A stretch of 16,350 bases of DNA, taken from contig JAEZUR010000052.1 in NCBI GenBank assembly GCA_023420935.1, positions 1 to 16,350 of the forward strand, read 5' to 3'. Shown here piece by piece: positions 1 to 6,633 of this stretch. The notes below the pieces were generated by a model. It did not search any database and was not told the DNA's origin. It saw nothing but the letters and a program-made list of their open reading frames with translations. The position numbers and the translations under genes are program-made. Positions within the stretch are counted from its first letter, which is position 1. The number at the start of each line of letters is the position of its first letter. The DNA comes from Bacillota bacterium (GTDB lineage: Bacteria; Bacillota; Clostridia; Lachnospirales; Lachnospiraceae).

Positions 1-79
1 CCTAAATTGATAGTCTCTATTTAAGTATTCTTATATGCTTTTTCATTTGTTACGAAACTATTAAATATATTACATAATT

Positions 80-108
80 ATTATAACAATTAATAACATT
101 TTTGTCAA
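80..108 (-). promoter_or_regulatory. Strong sigma-A promoter reading left out of the window
   Basis: Read on the minus strand, a perfect -35 TTGACA (103-108) is followed by exactly 17 bases and a perfect -10 TATAAT (80-85). The -10 is preceded by TG plus one base, the extended -10 pattern. It lies just beyond the spoIVA terminator and points away from spoIVA, so it should drive a gene or RNA whose body lies to the left of position 1. About 75 transcribed bases fall inside the window and no start codon with a good ribosome site is visible in them. The -35 lies inside a 12-bp inverted repeat (99-110 with 128-139). Confidence 0.75.
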
Positions 109-134
109 CTATGTGGCAGAAAATAAAAGTTGAC

Positions 135-176
135 AAAAAACTACCACAAGTACCCCATTTAGAGATTCTTGTGGTA
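135..176 (-). terminator. Intrinsic terminator of spoIVA
   Basis: On the minus strand, starting 17 bases after the spoIVA stop codon, a 9-bp stem (168-176 pairing with 142-150, TACCACAAG and its complement) with a 17-base loop is followed closely by a run of six U (135-140). This is a standard rho-independent terminator. The U run overlaps a second inverted repeat (99-110/128-139), which could form in read-through transcripts. Confidence 0.85.
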
Positions 177-192
177 ATTGATTCAGTATGTT

Positions 193-1668
193 TTAAATTA
201 TAATGCAAACTAAGCCGCCATTACTATCGTTTACAACCTTCTGAATGGTTTCTTGTAATTTCATTTGACTTTCATCAGTCAGTTTATTCACTTTGGCATT
301 AATTCCATCATCCACCAATTGCTTAATAGATTTACCAAATATATTAGTCGCCCATATTCCCTCCGGATTATCTTTGGTACTTTCTGCGATGTATTGAATT
401 AAATCATTGGCCTGCTCTTCACTTCCGACAATTGGAGCAATTTCCGTCTCTATATTTGCTTTTATCATGTGAATGCTTGGGGCCAATGCCTTAATCTTAA
501 CTCCGAATTTATTACCATGTTTCACTAATTCAGGTTCTTCAATGGTGATTTCTTCCATGGATGGCGTAACGATACCATATCCTTTATATCGAACTTCATC
601 ACAAGCAGTTCCAACTTTACTATATTCATTTTTCTTAGCAGCAAGTTCACGTAAGGTTGCAATCAATTGATATTCACCTGCAATTGGAACACCAATCATG
701 TCACTAAGAATCTGATAGTAATATTTGTCATCAAAATCAAAGGAAATCTTTACATTTCCATTTTCCATCATTATTTGATCTAGTTTAACATTTTTTATGT
801 ATTCACTATCCGCTACTAAATTAGATGCTTTAATATCTCGAATGATAGAAAGGTTATCAATTAAGTTCCGTACAGAATTAACTAAATCTTGCTTCAGCCA
901 ATGATCACCCGGAAGCATTTCTACCCACTTAGGTACATAAAATTCAAGCTGGGAAATCGGGAACACAGATAAGATCTGCTCCATGATTTTATGTATATCA
1001 TCTTTTCTTAGTTGTTCACAATTCATAGGAACAACTGCTACGCCATATTTACTACCAATACTTTCCGCTAAGGCAATGGTTTCCTCTGAGTATGGATGAC
1101 TACTATTTAATAGCACTATAAACGGTTTCCCAAGGCGTTTTAATTCCATGATGGTCCTTGCTTCTGCAACTTCATAATTGTCGCGAGGAATCTCTCCAAA
1201 ACTTCCATCCGTAGTAATAACAACACCTATGGTTGCATGTTCATTAATTACTTTCTTGGTTCCAAGCTCTGCAGCTTCCGTAAATGGTATTTCATAATCA
1301 TACCACGGAGTTTTGACCATACGCTCTTGCTCATTCTCAATATGTCCGGAAGCACCATCTACCATATAACCCACACAGTCAATCAACCTAATTTTAACTG
1401 ACGTATCACCTGAAAGTTGAATATTGGCAGCTTCTTTTGGTATAAATTTTGGTTCCGTTGTCATGATCGTTTTACCAGCTGCACTCTGCGGTAATTCGTC
1501 AATGGCACGTTCTTTGCTATGTACATCTTCAATTCCAGGTATTACCAAGAGATCCATAAACCGTTTAATAAAAGTGGACTTTCCAGTACGGACAGGACCT
1601 ACAACACCAATATAGATTTCCCCATTTGTACGGGCTTGTATATCTTTATATACATTAAAATTGTCCAT
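193..1668 (-). CDS. spoIVA: SpoIVA, spore coat morphogenetic ATPase
   Basis: Stage IV sporulation protein A, made in the mother cell. It polymerises around the forespore with ATP hydrolysis to form the basement layer on which the coat assembles, anchored in Bacillus by SpoVM. At 491 residues it matches the usual family length. The Walker A loop GPVRTGKST is at residues 24-32 with Lys30, the TT pair at about 70-71 fits the sensor threonines, and the Walker B-like LIDCVGY puts Asp at 97. The hydrophobic C-terminus GGLVCIII is also family-like. The start is supported by a GGAGGG ribosome site and lies just downstream of a sigma-E-like promoter. Sporulation is therefore expected in this organism. 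The gene is intact and ends at a strong terminator, so it can be a single-gene transcript although it follows gpsA by only 68 bases. Confidence 0.98.
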   Translation of the reverse strand: MDNFNVYKDIQARTNGEIYIGVVGPVRTGKSTFIKRFMDLLVIPGIEDVHSKERAIDELPQSAAGKTIMTTEPKFIPKEAANIQLSGDTSVKIRLIDCVGYMVDGASGHIENEQERMVKTPWYDYEIPFTEAAELGTKKVINEHATIGVVITTDGSFGEIPRDNYEVAEARTIMELKRLGKPFIVLLNSSHPYSEETIALAESIGSKYGVAVVPMNCEQLRKDDIHKIMEQILSVFPISQLEFYVPKWVEMLPGDHWLKQDLVNSVRNLIDNLSIIRDIKASNLVADSEYIKNVKLDQIMMENGNVKISFDFDDKYYYQILSDMIGVPIAGEYQLIATLRELAAKKNEYSKVGTACDEVRYKGYGIVTPSMEEITIEEPELVKHGNKFGVKIKALAPSIHMIKANIETEIAPIVGSEEQANDLIQYIAESTKDNPEGIWATNIFGKSIKQLVDDGINAKVNKLTDESQMKLQETIQKVVNDSNGGLVCIII

Positions 1669-1703
1669 AAAAATATCCCTCCTGCATATATTTCGACTAG
1701 TAA

Positions 1704-1732
1704 AATATATGAGATCAGAAGGGATAATATTC
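1704..1732 (-). promoter_or_regulatory. Sigma-E-type promoter for spoIVA
   Basis: On the minus strand, GAATATT (1726-1732) and CATATATT (1704-1711) are separated by 14 bases. This fits the known sigma-E pattern (KMATATT, 14-15 bases, CATAcAnT) with one departure, T for C at the fifth -10 position. Transcription would start near 1697, giving a leader of roughly 28 bases that includes the GGAGGG ribosome site. spoIVA is a classic sigma-E gene, which agrees. The -35 begins 4 bases after the gpsA stop codon. Confidence 0.75.
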
Positions 1733-1736
1733 CTAA

Positions 1737-2753
1737 TTAATCTTCACACCATTCAAGTGTAGAATATTCTCTTTTTTTATTTCTTAGCAATAAATCAGTT
1801 ACTGCCTCTCTTGCTGATTTGTTTTCAAATAAAACAAGATTAATCTGTTCAACAATTGGCATGGAAATATCATATTTCTTAGCAAGAGCAAGTGCTGCTT
1901 TTGCAGAATATACACCTTCTACAACCTGCTTTACTTCCGCCATAGCTTCTTGCATGGTACGACCTTGTCCCATAAGATAACCCGCATTACGGTTACGGCT
2001 ATGTTTACTTGTGCAGGTAACGATGAGATCACCTACTCCGGATAAACCCGAAAAAGTCTCCATCTTACCGCCCATTGCAATACCTAATCTGCTCATTTCT
2101 GCAATTCCTCTGGTCATTAGGGCTGCTTTTGTATTATCTCCAAAGCCAAGTCCGTCAGCTATACCTGCCGCCAAAGCAATTACATTTTTAAGAGAACCAC
2201 CTAGCTCAATACCGATAATATCTGGGCTTGTATAAACACGAAATACTTCATTCATAAATGCACTTTGAATGAAATAAGCAGTTTCTTTGGAAGTAGCACC
2301 AACTACAACTGTGGTTGGAATTCCCTTACTTACTTCCTCCGCATGACTTGGTCCAGATAATACTGCGATATTTGCTTGTGGTAGTTCATCATGAATAATG
2401 TCCGTAAGTGTAAATAATGTAGTTTCTTCAATTCCTTTTGCTACATTAACTATAATCTGACCTTCCTTAATATAAGGAGCAGCAGTCTTTGCTGTACTTC
2501 TAACATAAGGAGAGGCAACAGAAAATACGATTAATTCTTTGTCCTTACATGCCGCTTCTAAATCAAGTGTTATATTGATATTTTCAGGAATCTTTACACC
2601 TGGTAATCGTTCCATATGCTCGTGATTATTAATTAGCATGTCCACTTCATCTTTTAATGCAGACCAAAGTGTAACTTCATGTCCATTGTTGGATAGTAAT
2701 ATTGCTAACGCAGTTCCCCAACTTCCTGCTCCTAATAAACTAATCTTACTCAT
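1737..2753 (-). CDS. gpsA: Glycerol-3-phosphate dehydrogenase [NAD(P)+]
   Basis: Cytoplasmic enzyme reducing dihydroxyacetone phosphate to sn-glycerol 3-phosphate, the backbone for membrane phospholipids. The 338-residue length is normal. The N-terminal Rossmann motif GAGSWGTAL is at residues 8-16. Further family motifs follow in order: VAKGIE (about 105-110), SGPSHAEEV (about 138), the GGSLKNVIALAAGI segment carrying the catalytic lysine, and GLSGVGDLIVTCTS. A ribosome site AAAAGGAT precedes the ATG. The next upstream gene is plsY, which uses the glycerol 3-phosphate made here, so the pairing is functional. The 160-base spacer between them is filled with repeats. Confidence 0.98.
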   Translation of the reverse strand: MSKISLLGAGSWGTALAILLSNNGHEVTLWSALKDEVDMLINNHEHMERLPGVKIPENINITLDLEAACKDKELIVFSVASPYVRSTAKTAAPYIKEGQIIVNVAKGIEETTLFTLTDIIHDELPQANIAVLSGPSHAEEVSKGIPTTVVVGATSKETAYFIQSAFMNEVFRVYTSPDIIGIELGGSLKNVIALAAGIADGLGFGDNTKAALMTRGIAEMSRLGIAMGGKMETFSGLSGVGDLIVTCTSKHSRNRNAGYLMGQGRTMQEAMAEVKQVVEGVYSAKAALALAKKYDISMPIVEQINLVLFENKSAREAVTDLLLRNKKREYSTLEWCED

Positions 2754-2775
2754 AATATCCTTTTGCCTCTTTTCT

Positions 2776-2829
2776 GCGCTGCTTTTTTGCGCATCTCAAG
2801 TTTGTGTGCGCAGCGCTTACATAAACTTG
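2776..2829. repeat. GC-rich nested inverted repeats
   Basis: In the plsY-gpsA spacer, GCGCTGC (2776-2782) is matched by its reverse complement GCAGCGC (2810-2816). TGCGCA occurs at both 2788-2793 and 2807-2812. CAAGTTT (2797-2803) pairs with AAACTTG (2823-2829). The arms interleave, so alternative hairpins are possible in the transcript. No U run follows, so this is not an ordinary terminator. The GC-rich arms stand out from the AT-rich surroundings. Confidence 0.7.
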
Positions 2830-2839
2830 CCAAGTGAAC

Positions 2840-2910
2840 GGGTTTTTCGTTCACTTTGTGAAAGGGTTTTTCGTTCACTTTGTGAACATGTTTTTCGTTC
2901 ACTTTTGCCT
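2840..2910. repeat. 24-bp tandem repeat, three copies, built of palindromes
   Basis: Three head-to-tail units begin at 2840, 2864 and 2888. Units 1 and 2 differ only at the last base. Unit 3 differs at the first two bases and diverges at its 3' end. The shared core is GTTTTTCGTTCACTTTGTGAA. Each unit contains the palindrome TTCAC-TTT-GTGAA (2850-2862 and 2874-2886), extended to GTTCACTTTGTGAAC in the second copy. The sequence before unit 1 adds AAGTGAACG (2832-2840), which pairs with CGTTCACTT (2848-2856) over 9 bp. The array begins 4 bases after the plsY stop codon. Function is unknown; it could affect RNA processing or bind a protein. Confidence 0.85.
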
Positions 2911-2913
2911 ACT

Positions 2914-3540
2914 CTATTCGGATTTTTGTCCTATCTTTCGCTCTGTTCCATTCAATAGTCTTTTAATATTGTCACGATGTTTGTAATAAGCTAACGCTGT
3001 AAATAATAGACTGACGATCAGCATATGTATAAAATCTTCACTGCCTCGAAAAAACAAAAGGTTATTAATAGGGAGTAGGAAGGCTACCATTAATGAGCCT
3101 AACGATACATATCTGGTAATTGCTACAATTATGATAAATAATGCTAAACCAGTTAAAGTAACTCGGTAATCTGCTATAGCAAGAATAACACCTGCAGTAG
3201 CAGCTATTCCCTTTCCACCCTTAAAATTTAACCATACTGGGAAATTGTGTCCTACTACTACTCCAAGACCTGCATACAAGGATAACAGTTGCCAATTAAG
3301 TTCAGAATTCTGAAAGATAATTTTTATGGCTATAATTGGAATGATTGCCTTTATAGCATCCCCTAAAAAAGTGATCAAACCTGCTTTTAACCCAAGGGTT
3401 CTTAGTGCATTTGTCGTACCAGCGTTGCCGCTGCCTGCATTTCTTATATCTACATGTTTTGCTTTACCAACAACATAAGCAGTGGAAAAGCTTCCAAATG
3501 CATATCCGACTATCAAACAAATTATAAATTTTAAGATCAT
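2914..3540 (-). CDS. plsY: Glycerol-3-phosphate acyltransferase PlsY
   Basis: Integral membrane enzyme that moves an acyl group from acyl-phosphate to glycerol 3-phosphate, forming lysophosphatidic acid, the first step of phospholipid synthesis in most Gram-positives. The 208-residue protein has several hydrophobic segments, consistent with the family's five-helix topology. The family loops are visible: GSFSTAYVVGKAK followed by DIRNAGSGNAGTTN near the N-terminus (residues about 16-47), and GHNFPVWLNFKGGKG in the middle (about 98-112). The ATG follows the der stop codon by one base (TAAGATG), implying translational coupling. gpsA downstream supplies its substrate. Confidence 0.97.
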   Translation of the reverse strand: MILKFIICLIVGYAFGSFSTAYVVGKAKHVDIRNAGSGNAGTTNALRTLGLKAGLITFLGDAIKAIIPIIAIKIIFQNSELNWQLLSLYAGLGVVVGHNFPVWLNFKGGKGIAATAGVILAIADYRVTLTGLALFIIIVAITRYVSLGSLMVAFLLPINNLLFFRGSEDFIHMLIVSLLFTALAYYKHRDNIKRLLNGTERKIGQKSE

Positions 3541-3541
3541 C

Positions 3542-4867
3542 TTACTCGTTGTCCTTTCTTTCCCTAATGATGAATTTTAGTGATGTTCCCGCAAATCCAA
3601 ATGCCTCTCTAATCTTATTCTCAATATATCTTGTATATGAAAAATGCATCAATTCTTTATCGTTTACAAAGATAACAAAGGTAGGTGGTTTCACCGATAC
3701 CTGAGTGATATAGAATAATTTAAGTCGTTTTCCTTTGTCAGAAGGTGGCTGTTGCATTGCAGTTGCTTCTGTCATTATCTCATTTAATACACCAGTCGCA
3801 ACACGCATAGAATGATTTTGTATTACCATCTCTATCACGTCAAAGATTTTAGGTAATCTTTGTCCAGTTAATGCAGATATAAACATAATCTCAGCATAAG
3901 GCATAAAAGATAATACTTCTTTTACTTTAGCAGTATATTTATAGATAGTTTTATCATCTTTTTCAATGGCATCCCATTTGTTAACTGCTACGATGATACC
4001 TTTTCCTCTTTCGTGAGCGATACCAGCAATTTTAGCATCCTGTTCCGTAACACCTTCGACTGCATCGATTACTAAAATAACAACATCTGCTCTTTCCACC
4101 GCTGTTACTGTACGAATAATACTAAAGCGCTCGATCTCTTCTTTTATTTTACTTTTACGACGAAGACCTGCTGTATCAATGAATATATATTCTTTTTCAT
4201 TCCAAGTAACTGCAGTGTCAATGGCATCTCTAGTTGTTCCTGCCACATCTGATACAATGACACGATTTTCACCTAATAGTTTATTAATTATAGAAGATTT
4301 ACCAACATTTGGCTTTCCTACAATAGCAATTCTAGGTCTCTCATCTTCCTCTTCCAACATGTCTTCTGGATTAAAGAACTTGATTACTTCATCCAGCATA
4401 TCACCAATACCTAACATAGATGCAGCAGAAATAGGTATTGGTTCACCAATACCAAGATTATAAAACTCATATACATCTGGCATAAACTTATCGAAGTTAT
4501 CAACCTTGTTTACAACTAAGACAATTGGTTTCTGAGATTTACGTAAAATATCAGCCACCTTAAAATCTGCGTCCACAAGCCCTTGTCTAACATCCACAAG
4601 GAACATAATTACATCAGCTGTCTCAATGGCAATCTGAGCCTGTTCTCTCATATGCTTTAACATCATATCTTTCGATTCTGGTTCAATACCTCCAGTATCA
4701 ATTAACGTAAATTGATTATTAAGCCAAGTGACATCCGCATAAATACGATCTCTTGTAACACCAGGATAATCTTTTACGATGGAAATTTTCTCACCAGCTA
4801 ATACATTAAATAATTTAGACTTACCTACATTAGGACGTCCAACAATAGCTACAATTGGTTTGCTCAT
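3542..4867 (-). CDS. der: Ribosome-assembly GTPase Der (EngA)
   Basis: Essential GTPase with two tandem G domains and a C-terminal KH-like domain, acting in late maturation of the 50S subunit. Length (441 residues) is typical. G domain 1 has GRPNVGKS at residues 10-17, DTGG and NKVD. G domain 2 has GKPNVGKSS near residue 182, DTAG and NKWD. One small oddity is that the residue after the first GKS is Lys (GKSKLFN) where Thr is usual; the essential Lys and Ser are intact. An AAGGAG ribosome site lies 7 bases before the ATG. It sits between a DUF512 gene and plsY in an apparent operon. Confidence 0.98.
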   Translation of the reverse strand: MSKPIVAIVGRPNVGKSKLFNVLAGEKISIVKDYPGVTRDRIYADVTWLNNQFTLIDTGGIEPESKDMMLKHMREQAQIAIETADVIMFLVDVRQGLVDADFKVADILRKSQKPIVLVVNKVDNFDKFMPDVYEFYNLGIGEPIPISAASMLGIGDMLDEVIKFFNPEDMLEEEDERPRIAIVGKPNVGKSSIINKLLGENRVIVSDVAGTTRDAIDTAVTWNEKEYIFIDTAGLRRKSKIKEEIERFSIIRTVTAVERADVVILVIDAVEGVTEQDAKIAGIAHERGKGIIVAVNKWDAIEKDDKTIYKYTAKVKEVLSFMPYAEIMFISALTGQRLPKIFDVIEMVIQNHSMRVATGVLNEIMTEATAMQQPPSDKGKRLKLFYITQVSVKPPTFVIFVNDKELMHFSYTRYIENKIREAFGFAGTSLKFIIRERKDNE

Positions 4868-4914
4868 TTTTTTACTCCTTCTATATAAAACTTCATCTTA
4901 TATCCAAATAAATA

Positions 4915-6234
4915 TTATGAATTAATACCATTAATCATAGTATTAATTAAAGACGTACCGTCTGATTGTACAATATGTATCTCCTTTTGTAAAGCAATTT
5001 CTAAGTCTGATACCGTAACATCATCTAGTAATACCTCTTCTCCACTGCGTAAAAGCACGTCAGGCAAAATCAAATACGCCCCTAATTCCTTGCCATTTAG
5101 CTGCTTTATAATATCTTGTCCAGTTAATAAACCAGCTACCGTAATATCATGGCCAAAAAAATCATTTTCTATAGCATAAACATGAACTGATATATTTGGA
5201 TATTTATTATTTAATAGTTCTACAAATTGTTTCATTAAAGGTGCTGCTAATATACCAGTGGCTAGTGATGCGGTATGAGTTCGATTATCTCCGTCTAACG
5301 TGTTAAGATAATCATTCACTTCAGTCATAAGAGAACGCACCATTCCAACTCCGTTCTCAATCTGCCCATATCCTTCATAACTATCTTCGGATGGGATGGA
5401 ACGGCCAGCCGTTAAGTACCATTCATCACTGGCGAACACAAATCTAGATCCATATTGTTTGAGTAATTTTTCTTGCCATCTATGAATACAATCAAGCACA
5501 TGATTCGCATCTTCCTTGGTAAATTTCTCTAAAGGAACTAATCCCTCACGATATTTAGTCATTCCAACGGGCACGACTGATAAGCTTCTCATATATGGCC
5601 AAAAATTACTTAAGTCTTCAATGCTTCGTTCTAATTCCTTATTATCATTATATCCTTTGCATAAGACAATCTGGCTATTCATCTCAATTTGAGCGTCATA
5701 TAATTGTTCCATTTTTTTAAGGGCATCCCCAGCAAATCGATTATGAAGCATGGTTTTGCGCAGCTCTGGATTCGTCGTATGCACAGATATGTTGATTGGA
5801 GATAGTTTATAAAGAATAATACGATCAATATCCTCTTGTTTCATATTAGTAAGAGTAATATAATTCCCTTGTAAGAAGGAAAGTCTTGCATCATCATCCT
5901 TAAAATATAAGGTTTCTCTCATGTTAGGTGGCATTTGGTCAATAAAACAAAACATGCATTTGTTCTGACAAGAACGATAACTATCCATTAGCCCTTCTTC
6001 AAATTCAATCCCAAGATCCTCCTGGGAATCCTTTTCAATCTCTAGCTCCCATTCCTCTCCATTTTCCTTCCTTATAATAACTGTCAGGAATTCTTCCGTA
6101 GCATAAAAATGATAATCAAAGATATCTTTCAGTTCATTCCCATTAATACGATACAACAAATCCCCAGTTTCTATCTCTAATTCCTCGGCAATACTACCCG
6201 CTTTCACAGACTTAATCTTATGCCCTTTAATCAT
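4915..6234 (-). CDS. DUF512 protein: PDZ plus radical-SAM-type Cys motif
   Basis: This is a conserved clostridial family of unknown function. The N-terminal 60 or so residues form a PDZ-like module (GSIAEELEIETGDLLYRING at 13-32). A Cx3Cx2C cluster follows (Cys89, Cys93, Cys96 in SCQNKCMFCFIDQMP), the spacing that binds a 4Fe-4S cluster and S-adenosylmethionine in radical SAM enzymes. The C-terminal half belongs to DUF512. Family length is about 430-450, so this 439-residue copy looks complete. It appears to be the first gene of a DUF512-der-plsY-gpsA operon and sits 47 bases upstream of der. The reaction and substrate are not known. The adjacency to der hints at a translation or ribosome link, but that is inference. 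Confidence 0.92.
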   Translation of the reverse strand: MIKGHKIKSVKAGSIAEELEIETGDLLYRINGNELKDIFDYHFYATEEFLTVIIRKENGEEWELEIEKDSQEDLGIEFEEGLMDSYRSCQNKCMFCFIDQMPPNMRETLYFKDDDARLSFLQGNYITLTNMKQEDIDRIILYKLSPINISVHTTNPELRKTMLHNRFAGDALKKMEQLYDAQIEMNSQIVLCKGYNDNKELERSIEDLSNFWPYMRSLSVVPVGMTKYREGLVPLEKFTKEDANHVLDCIHRWQEKLLKQYGSRFVFASDEWYLTAGRSIPSEDSYEGYGQIENGVGMVRSLMTEVNDYLNTLDGDNRTHTASLATGILAAPLMKQFVELLNNKYPNISVHVYAIENDFFGHDITVAGLLTGQDIIKQLNGKELGAYLILPDVLLRSGEEVLLDDVTVSDLEIALQKEIHIVQSDGTSLINTMINGINS

Positions 6235-6282
6235 ATCTATTCAAACCTTTCTAAAGTCGACCTTACATCACTCTTTGTTAAT

Positions 6283-6312
6283 ATAATATTTTTATTAAGA
6301 CAAAAATCTCAA
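6283..6312 (-). promoter_or_regulatory. Candidate promoter for the DUF512-der-plsY-gpsA operon
   Basis: On the minus strand, TTGAGA (6307-6312) and TATTAT (6283-6288) are separated by 18 bases. The -35 matches consensus at 5 of 6 positions and the -10 at 5 of 6. The DUF512 start codon lies about 50 bases downstream. In this AT-rich gap a chance match is possible. The -35 is 13 bases from the edge of the foldback element at 6326-6500. Confidence 0.45.
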
Positions 6313-6325
6313 TAACATAAATTAA

Positions 6326-6500
6326 GAATCTGTGCGCCCATCCATCCAGATGGCGTAGACCGACTGAAGGTGGTTGTACTAATTTTGTTTGAGACACAAA
6401 AATGCGAGCCTTATGCGAACATTTTTTCTGCCTGTGGCTCAATAAAAAATTTACCACCCGAAGGTAAGGCAGCCATCTGGATGGATGGGCGCACAGATTC
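6326..6500. repeat. 175-bp foldback element with perfect 29-bp terminal inverted repeats
   Basis: The left arm (6326-6354, beginning GAATCTGTGCGCCC) and right arm (6472-6500) are exact reverse complements over 29 bases. Pairing continues inward with gaps: GGTGGT with ACCACC, TGAGACAC with GTGGCTCA (one mismatch) and AAAATG with CATTTT. The whole element can therefore fold into one long imperfect hairpin. The arms are GC-rich in an AT-rich gap. No transposase or convincing gene lies inside, and I see no clear target duplication in the flanks. A small non-autonomous mobile element (MITE-like) or a structured RNA are the main options. It accounts for most of the 399-base gap 6235-6633, together with a promoter and the terminator of the next gene. 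Confidence 0.85.
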
Positions 6501-6585
6501 CCTCATAGCGTATATTAGATTTTTGTCACTCCACACAAATATTATCTCTATCATAACAATTAATATGCGTTTTGTAAATGGATAG

Positions 6586-6619
6586 AAAAATCCGCTCTAC
6601 TTTTTATATAGAGCGGATT
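6586..6619 (-). terminator. Intrinsic terminator of the trigger-factor-like gene
   Basis: On the minus strand, an 11-bp perfect stem (6609-6619 with 6589-6599, core TCCGCTCTA and its complement) and a 9-base loop are followed by a U run at 6586-6590. It lies 14 bases after the stop codon of the lipoprotein gene, a standard placement. Confidence 0.9.
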
Positions 6620-6633
6620 ATAATTCTTCTATC

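Noticed and set aside
2840..2910. Possible CRISPR-like array
   Set aside because: The 24-bp units are directly adjacent with no unique spacers and there are no cas genes. It is a tandem repeat.
2638..2958. Plus-strand frame with repeated VFRSLCER peptide
   Set aside because: The peptide repeat only reflects the 24-bp DNA repeat, and the frame overlaps gpsA and plsY ends without a ribosome site.
3542..4867. Der with a defective first P-loop because of GKSK
   Set aside because: The essential GxxxxGKS residues are all present; only the next residue differs, so loss of function is not supported.
6370..6585. Small plus-strand open reading frame within the foldback element
   Set aside because: It spans the inverted repeat arm and runs into AT-rich spacer, has no good ribosome site and no family resemblance. 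It is most likely a chance frame.
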